Positions 6,658-8,931 of a stretch of DNA of 8,931 nucleotides are shown here, in pieces (within the stretch, counting starts at the first letter, position 1; the number at the start of each line of letters is the position of its first letter). Position numbers and translations under genes: made by a program. The notes under the pieces are model-generated. The model saw nothing but the letters and a program-made list of their open reading frames with translations, was not told where the DNA came from and did not search any database. Source of the DNA: Thermoplasmata archaeon (GTDB taxonomy: Archaea > Thermoplasmatota > DAOVMN01); NCBI GenBank assembly GCA_030630685.1, contig DAOVMN010000067.1, forward strand, positions 1 to 8,931. Reading direction: 5' to 3'.

Positions 6658-7875
6658 ATGGTAGGAAAAATGACATGGAGTAAGAAAAGAAAAGAAAAGA
6701 AAGCGGCGAGAAAACTTAAGAAAGACGCTAAAAAAGCGTTTCAGATATATGAACGGGAAGATAGGTTTACTATAACAGAAATTAAATACGATGAACGAAG
6801 TTTGACTTTTATTAAAGAAGCAGCAACTGATTTAAAGGCAGAAGAAATCGAAGCTGAACATAAAGAACAGTTAATTAAAAATGCCGAAGCTTGGGCGACG
6901 AAATTATATAACGAATACCGTAAAGTGATGATTTTCATGCGCTACCAAAAGAAGATAGCAAAGTTAACCATCGATTATGAATTTGAGGCAATGCACGGTG
7001 ATCCTAATAAAGCAAGGGAATTACAGCAGCACGTAATGGAGTATCAAAAAGTCATTGGTAGGACTTTTATCTTCACAGAAGAAGAATTTAGAGAATTAGA
7101 AGACGGTGCAAGGACTCTTGAGGTACTTAGCAACAAGATTGCTGAACTAAATAAAAAGATCGAACCTCGTGTAATTGGACAGTTAAGAAACGTTGCTGAA
7201 TGCCTTAAAGAAGTTGTTGACAAATCAGGCACTATTGAAAAGAAGTTCTGGAAAACAGAGAAAGACCAAATTCAAATAATGTTAAAAAACCTCATCCAAA
7301 CCGAAACCCGTGAAAATGTAAAAAACGCACTGATCCAATCAAAACAAACAATAGAAGAACTTGAAAAAAACATAAACCAACTAACTTCAAAAAAACAAGA
7401 AATGGAAAACTCACTTTCAAACCAAAAAAGATCTGAAGAAATAAACCAAACAATCAACAAATACCGAAATCGACTCCAAGAAGCAAAAGCAGTAAACTCA
7501 ATAGGAACAGCAAAAACATACGCTTTTATGATAACAAAACAAAAACGAAAATTGAATATGATGGGAAAAATCCAAAATGCAATCCAAAAACTCTCTTCCA
7601 AAACAACAGTCCTCACTCACTTAAAAGAAGACCTCACTGAAACAGCCTTTGAACTTCCAAAAGAAGCTGACCTTATGGGCAGCATGAACATCATCAATAC
7701 GGCCATGGGCGAGGTTCATAACGTTGATGCCATCATGGGCGAAATTACAACCATCGAGGATGAACTAAAAGGTCTCGCAATTGAGACGGATTTGGCAGCG
7801 CAGGAGAGTGCGGTGGATATCGAGTCTTTGCCAGCGGATGTCAGGGCTGAGATAGAGCGGGAGTTGAGGGAGTGA
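6658..7875 (+). CDS. 405-aa coiled-coil protein with ESCRT-III/Snf7-like C-terminal half
   Basis: The protein is almost entirely helical and charged. Residues 5-30 are very basic (KKRKEKKAARKLKK), suiting acidic lipid or nucleic-acid binding. A hairpin with HGDPNKA near residue 110 and a long coiled coil at about 195-275 follow. From about residue 280 the pattern resembles Snf7/ESCRT-III helices: AKTYAFMITKQKRKLN (from 285), then LSSKTTVL, then a helix from 340 with MGSMN, AMGEVHNVDAIMGEI and a following ELKGL. This recalls the CHMP core 'A..YA...++K......M..MN......I..IM.EF'. The tail SLPADVRAEIERELRE (390-405) is amphipathic and could be a MIM-like segment. ESCRT-III proteins polymerise on membranes with Vps4/CdvC, which is not in this window. 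Typical family members have about 200-220 residues, so this one is double length. Base composition changes within the gene. The homology is by eye and not certain. Confidence 0.75.
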   Translation: MVGKMTWSKKRKEKKAARKLKKDAKKAFQIYEREDRFTITEIKYDERSLTFIKEAATDLKAEEIEAEHKEQLIKNAEAWATKLYNEYRKVMIFMRYQKKIAKLTIDYEFEAMHGDPNKARELQQHVMEYQKVIGRTFIFTEEEFRELEDGARTLEVLSNKIAELNKKIEPRVIGQLRNVAECLKEVVDKSGTIEKKFWKTEKDQIQIMLKNLIQTETRENVKNALIQSKQTIEELEKNINQLTSKKQEMENSLSNQKRSEEINQTINKYRNRLQEAKAVNSIGTAKTYAFMITKQKRKLNMMGKIQNAIQKLSSKTTVLTHLKEDLTETAFELPKEADLMGSMNIINTAMGEVHNVDAIMGEITTIEDELKGLAIETDLAAQESAVDIESLPADVRAEIERELRE

Positions 7876-7892
7876 TCAAGAGAGGAAGAAAC

Positions 7893-8234
7893 ATGAGAAC
7901 ACCGAATTCAAAGACAGGGGGCATTCATAAGGAAATAAAAAACCTGGCGGAACAGAACAAGGTCTATATTACCCAGCATGCATGGGATTCGATGGATAAG
8001 AGAAACATAAAAATTGATGATGTACTCAAAATTATCTTGGACGGCGAAATCCTTGAAGAATATCCGGATGATAACCCCTGTCCCAGCTGCTTGATCTTTG
8101 GCGTTGTGATATCGACAGCTTTACATGCTGTTGTGGCTCTCTGTGCGAATCATGTCAGGATAATCACCGTGTATGAACCCGACCCAACCGAATGGATCGA
8201 TAACAAGATAAGAAAGCAAAAAGGAGGTGGATAA
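7893..8234 (+). CDS. DUF4258-domain protein, putative MqsR/RelE-like toxin
   Basis: A 113-aa protein matching the DUF4258 pattern: TQHAWDSMDKRNI (His29, Arg37), GEILEEYPDD (51-60), P.PSCL.FG, LHAVVAL and an ending IITVYEPDPTEW (to residue 101). The family is structurally related to RelE/MqsR-type mRNA interferases and commonly sits beside YgiT zinc-finger antitoxins, as here. ATG 7893 is chosen because GAGAGGAAG lies just upstream. GTG 7872, which overlaps the previous stop, would add 7 residues. The stop is one base before the antitoxin start, so the order is toxin first, as in mqsRA. Cys63 and Cys66 inside the P.PSC loop are unusual and might bind metal. Toxicity is inferred from the family. 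Confidence 0.85.
   Translation: MRTPNSKTGGIHKEIKNLAEQNKVYITQHAWDSMDKRNIKIDDVLKIILDGEILEEYPDDNPCPSCLIFGVVISTALHAVVALCANHVRIITVYEPDPTEWIDNKIRKQKGGG
8221..8228 (+). promoter_or_regulatory. Strong ribosome binding site of the YgiT-type gene
   Basis: AAGGAGGT lies 7 nt before ATG 8236 and inside the end of the toxin gene. It excludes the in-frame GTG at 8227, which lies within the site itself. A stronger site for the antitoxin than for the toxin fits antitoxin excess. Confidence 0.7.
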
Positions 8235-8235
8235 G

Positions 8236-8490
8236 ATGGAGCTCTGTAGTCTATGTGGAGGAAAGATGGAAGAACAAAAGGTTGAAGTGGTCAAAAAAGT
8301 AAACAATAACCTTATTGTGGTCAAAGATACTCCCGCATGGGTCTGTGTACAATGCGGAGAAAGATATTATTCGATAGAAACCGTAAAACAGATCGAGAGG
8401 ATACTGAAAGATGCCGGGGAAAAGAAGATAGAATTCCATGAGATTCTTGCAGGAGAAGTTTCCTTCCACAGGCAAGTTGTCTCTGCTTAA
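8236..8490 (+). CDS. YgiT-type zinc-finger protein, putative antitoxin (MqsA N-terminal-like)
   Basis: An 84-aa protein with two CxxC knuckles, C4/C7 (CSLCGG) and C37/C40 (CVQCGERY), forming the YgiT/MqsA-type zinc-binding fold. The segment PAWVCVQCGERYYS is typical of this domain. The rest is a short helix (IETVKQIERIL) and a tail. The C-terminal helix-turn-helix of E. coli MqsA is missing, so any autoregulatory DNA binding would need another protein or the short N-terminal form. It is the last gene of the plus-strand block. Its partner DUF4258 toxin lies immediately upstream, and it presumably neutralises that protein by direct binding. Confidence 0.87.
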   Translation: MELCSLCGGKMEEQKVEVVKKVNNNLIVVKDTPAWVCVQCGERYYSIETVKQIERILKDAGEKKIEFHEILAGEVSFHRQVVSA

Positions 8491-8654
8491 CAGCTCTCGT
8501 ATCAGAAATATACAGCGTTGTACCCTGAATATAGAATCTCTCCCAGCCTATGTGAGAACCGGGGGTGGGGTGGAGGGAATTGGGGGAGTAGAAATTAAGG
8601 TTTCACAATTACAGAAAACAAGATGGCTGATCTACCTCTCATCACCCGACTCGG
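8491..8654. other. Convergent intergenic region with echo of the ESCRT-III-like gene's 3' end
   Basis: No convincing gene is seen. AATATAGAATCTCTCCCAGC (8527-8546) and the following bases would encode NIESLPAYVR, close to DIESLPADVR at the C-terminus of the 405-aa protein. It may be a decayed fragment of a related gene or coincidence. A G-rich stretch (about 8559-8589) follows. No clear terminator is seen for either converging gene. Confidence 0.35.
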
Positions 8655-8931
8655 CTACAGCCCAAGCTGCCTCGAAATAACGATCCTCATGATCTCGGAG
8701 GTGCCTTCCCCGATCTCGCAGAGCTTGACATCCCTGTAGAACCTCTCCACCGGGTACCGCGTGGTAAAGCCATGCCCTCCATGGATCTGAATGGCCTTTG
8801 AACATATTTTGGTACCTACCTCCGAGGCAAAGAGCTTTCCCATGGCTGCCTCCTTTGTGAAGGGCTTCTTGTTATCCTTAAGCCACGCTGCTTTCAATAA
8901 CAAAAGACGGGCAGCATCGATCTCCATGGCC
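8655..8931 (-). CDS. Acyl-CoA dehydrogenase, C-terminal end (N-terminus off window)
   Basis: The last 91 residues of an acyl-CoA dehydrogenase, a flavoenzyme that makes the alpha,beta double bond of acyl-CoA thioesters and passes electrons to ETF. Visible family features are [17 protein letters not shown], the conserved [16 protein letters not shown] segment, QIHGGHGFT (FAD contact), [11 protein letters not shown] and the GEGTSEIMR motif containing the Glu that serves as catalytic base in short- and medium-chain types. The first visible Met (8927) is internal to the family alignment, and the frame is open to the edge, so the start lies beyond 8931. The gene suggests fatty-acid or amino-acid oxidation. 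It converges on the accessory block and looks like host core sequence. Confidence 0.95.
   Translation of the reverse strand, partial: AMEIDAARLLLLKAAWLKDNKKPFTKEAAMGKLFASEVGTKICSKAIQIHGGHGFTTRYPVERFYRDVKLCEIGEGTSEIMRIVISRQLGL

Noticed and set aside
7272..7616. 114-aa minus-strand frame rich in Phe, Ser and Ile, resembling membrane segments
   Set aside because: The hydrophobicity is the mirror of Lys/Glu/Asn-rich coding on the plus strand in an A-rich region; there is no start signal.
8438..8680. 80-aa plus-strand reading frame across the antitoxin end and the acyl-CoA dehydrogenase end
   Set aside because: It starts inside the antitoxin and runs into the 3' end of the convergent gene. Only the short NIESLPAYVR echo is of interest, and it is reported separately.

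Overview
The window reads as archaeal, most likely a heterotrophic Thermoplasmatota-type euryarchaeon. The evidence is TATA-box promoters at the archaeal distance from starts that are leaderless or nearly so, Shine-Dalgarno sites only inside tightly packed operons, a giant exported FG-GAP/CARDB repeat protein, small clan AA aspartic proteases and an ESCRT-III-like protein. The lineage is an inference; no rRNA or other marker gene is present.

Layout: (1) 1-4329, minus strand, most of a very large exported surface protein (1443 residues visible, C-terminus beyond the left edge). (2) 4330-4466, a divergent promoter region. (3) 4467-8490, plus strand, a compact and AT-richer accessory block. It holds a first cassette (28-aa peptide ORF, 76-aa 'GDLH' protein, retropepsin-like protease), then a promoter and a 217-aa coiled-coil protein. 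A second, paralogous cassette (25-aa peptide ORF, 66-aa GDLH protein, protease) follows, then a 44-aa repeat-containing ORF, a 405-aa coiled-coil protein with an ESCRT-III/Snf7-like C-terminal half, and a DUF4258 / YgiT-type zinc-finger pair resembling a toxin-antitoxin module. (4) 8655-8931, minus strand, the C-terminal end of an acyl-CoA dehydrogenase that starts beyond the right edge and converges on the accessory block.

From 5209 to 8490 most genes overlap or abut (ATGA overlaps, 0-4 bp gaps), so one transcript from the promoter near 5175 may carry the coiled-coil protein, cassette 2, the ESCRT-III-like protein and the toxin-antitoxin-like pair. The most interesting signal is the duplicated cassette. 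In both copies a tiny ORF runs into a small protein with a conserved GDLH....RNKII signature, which runs into a DTG aspartic protease whose partner may be that small protein. Linkage of one copy to an ESCRT-III-like gene raises the possibility of a membrane-remodelling or defence module regulated by proteolysis. That functional link is inference only.
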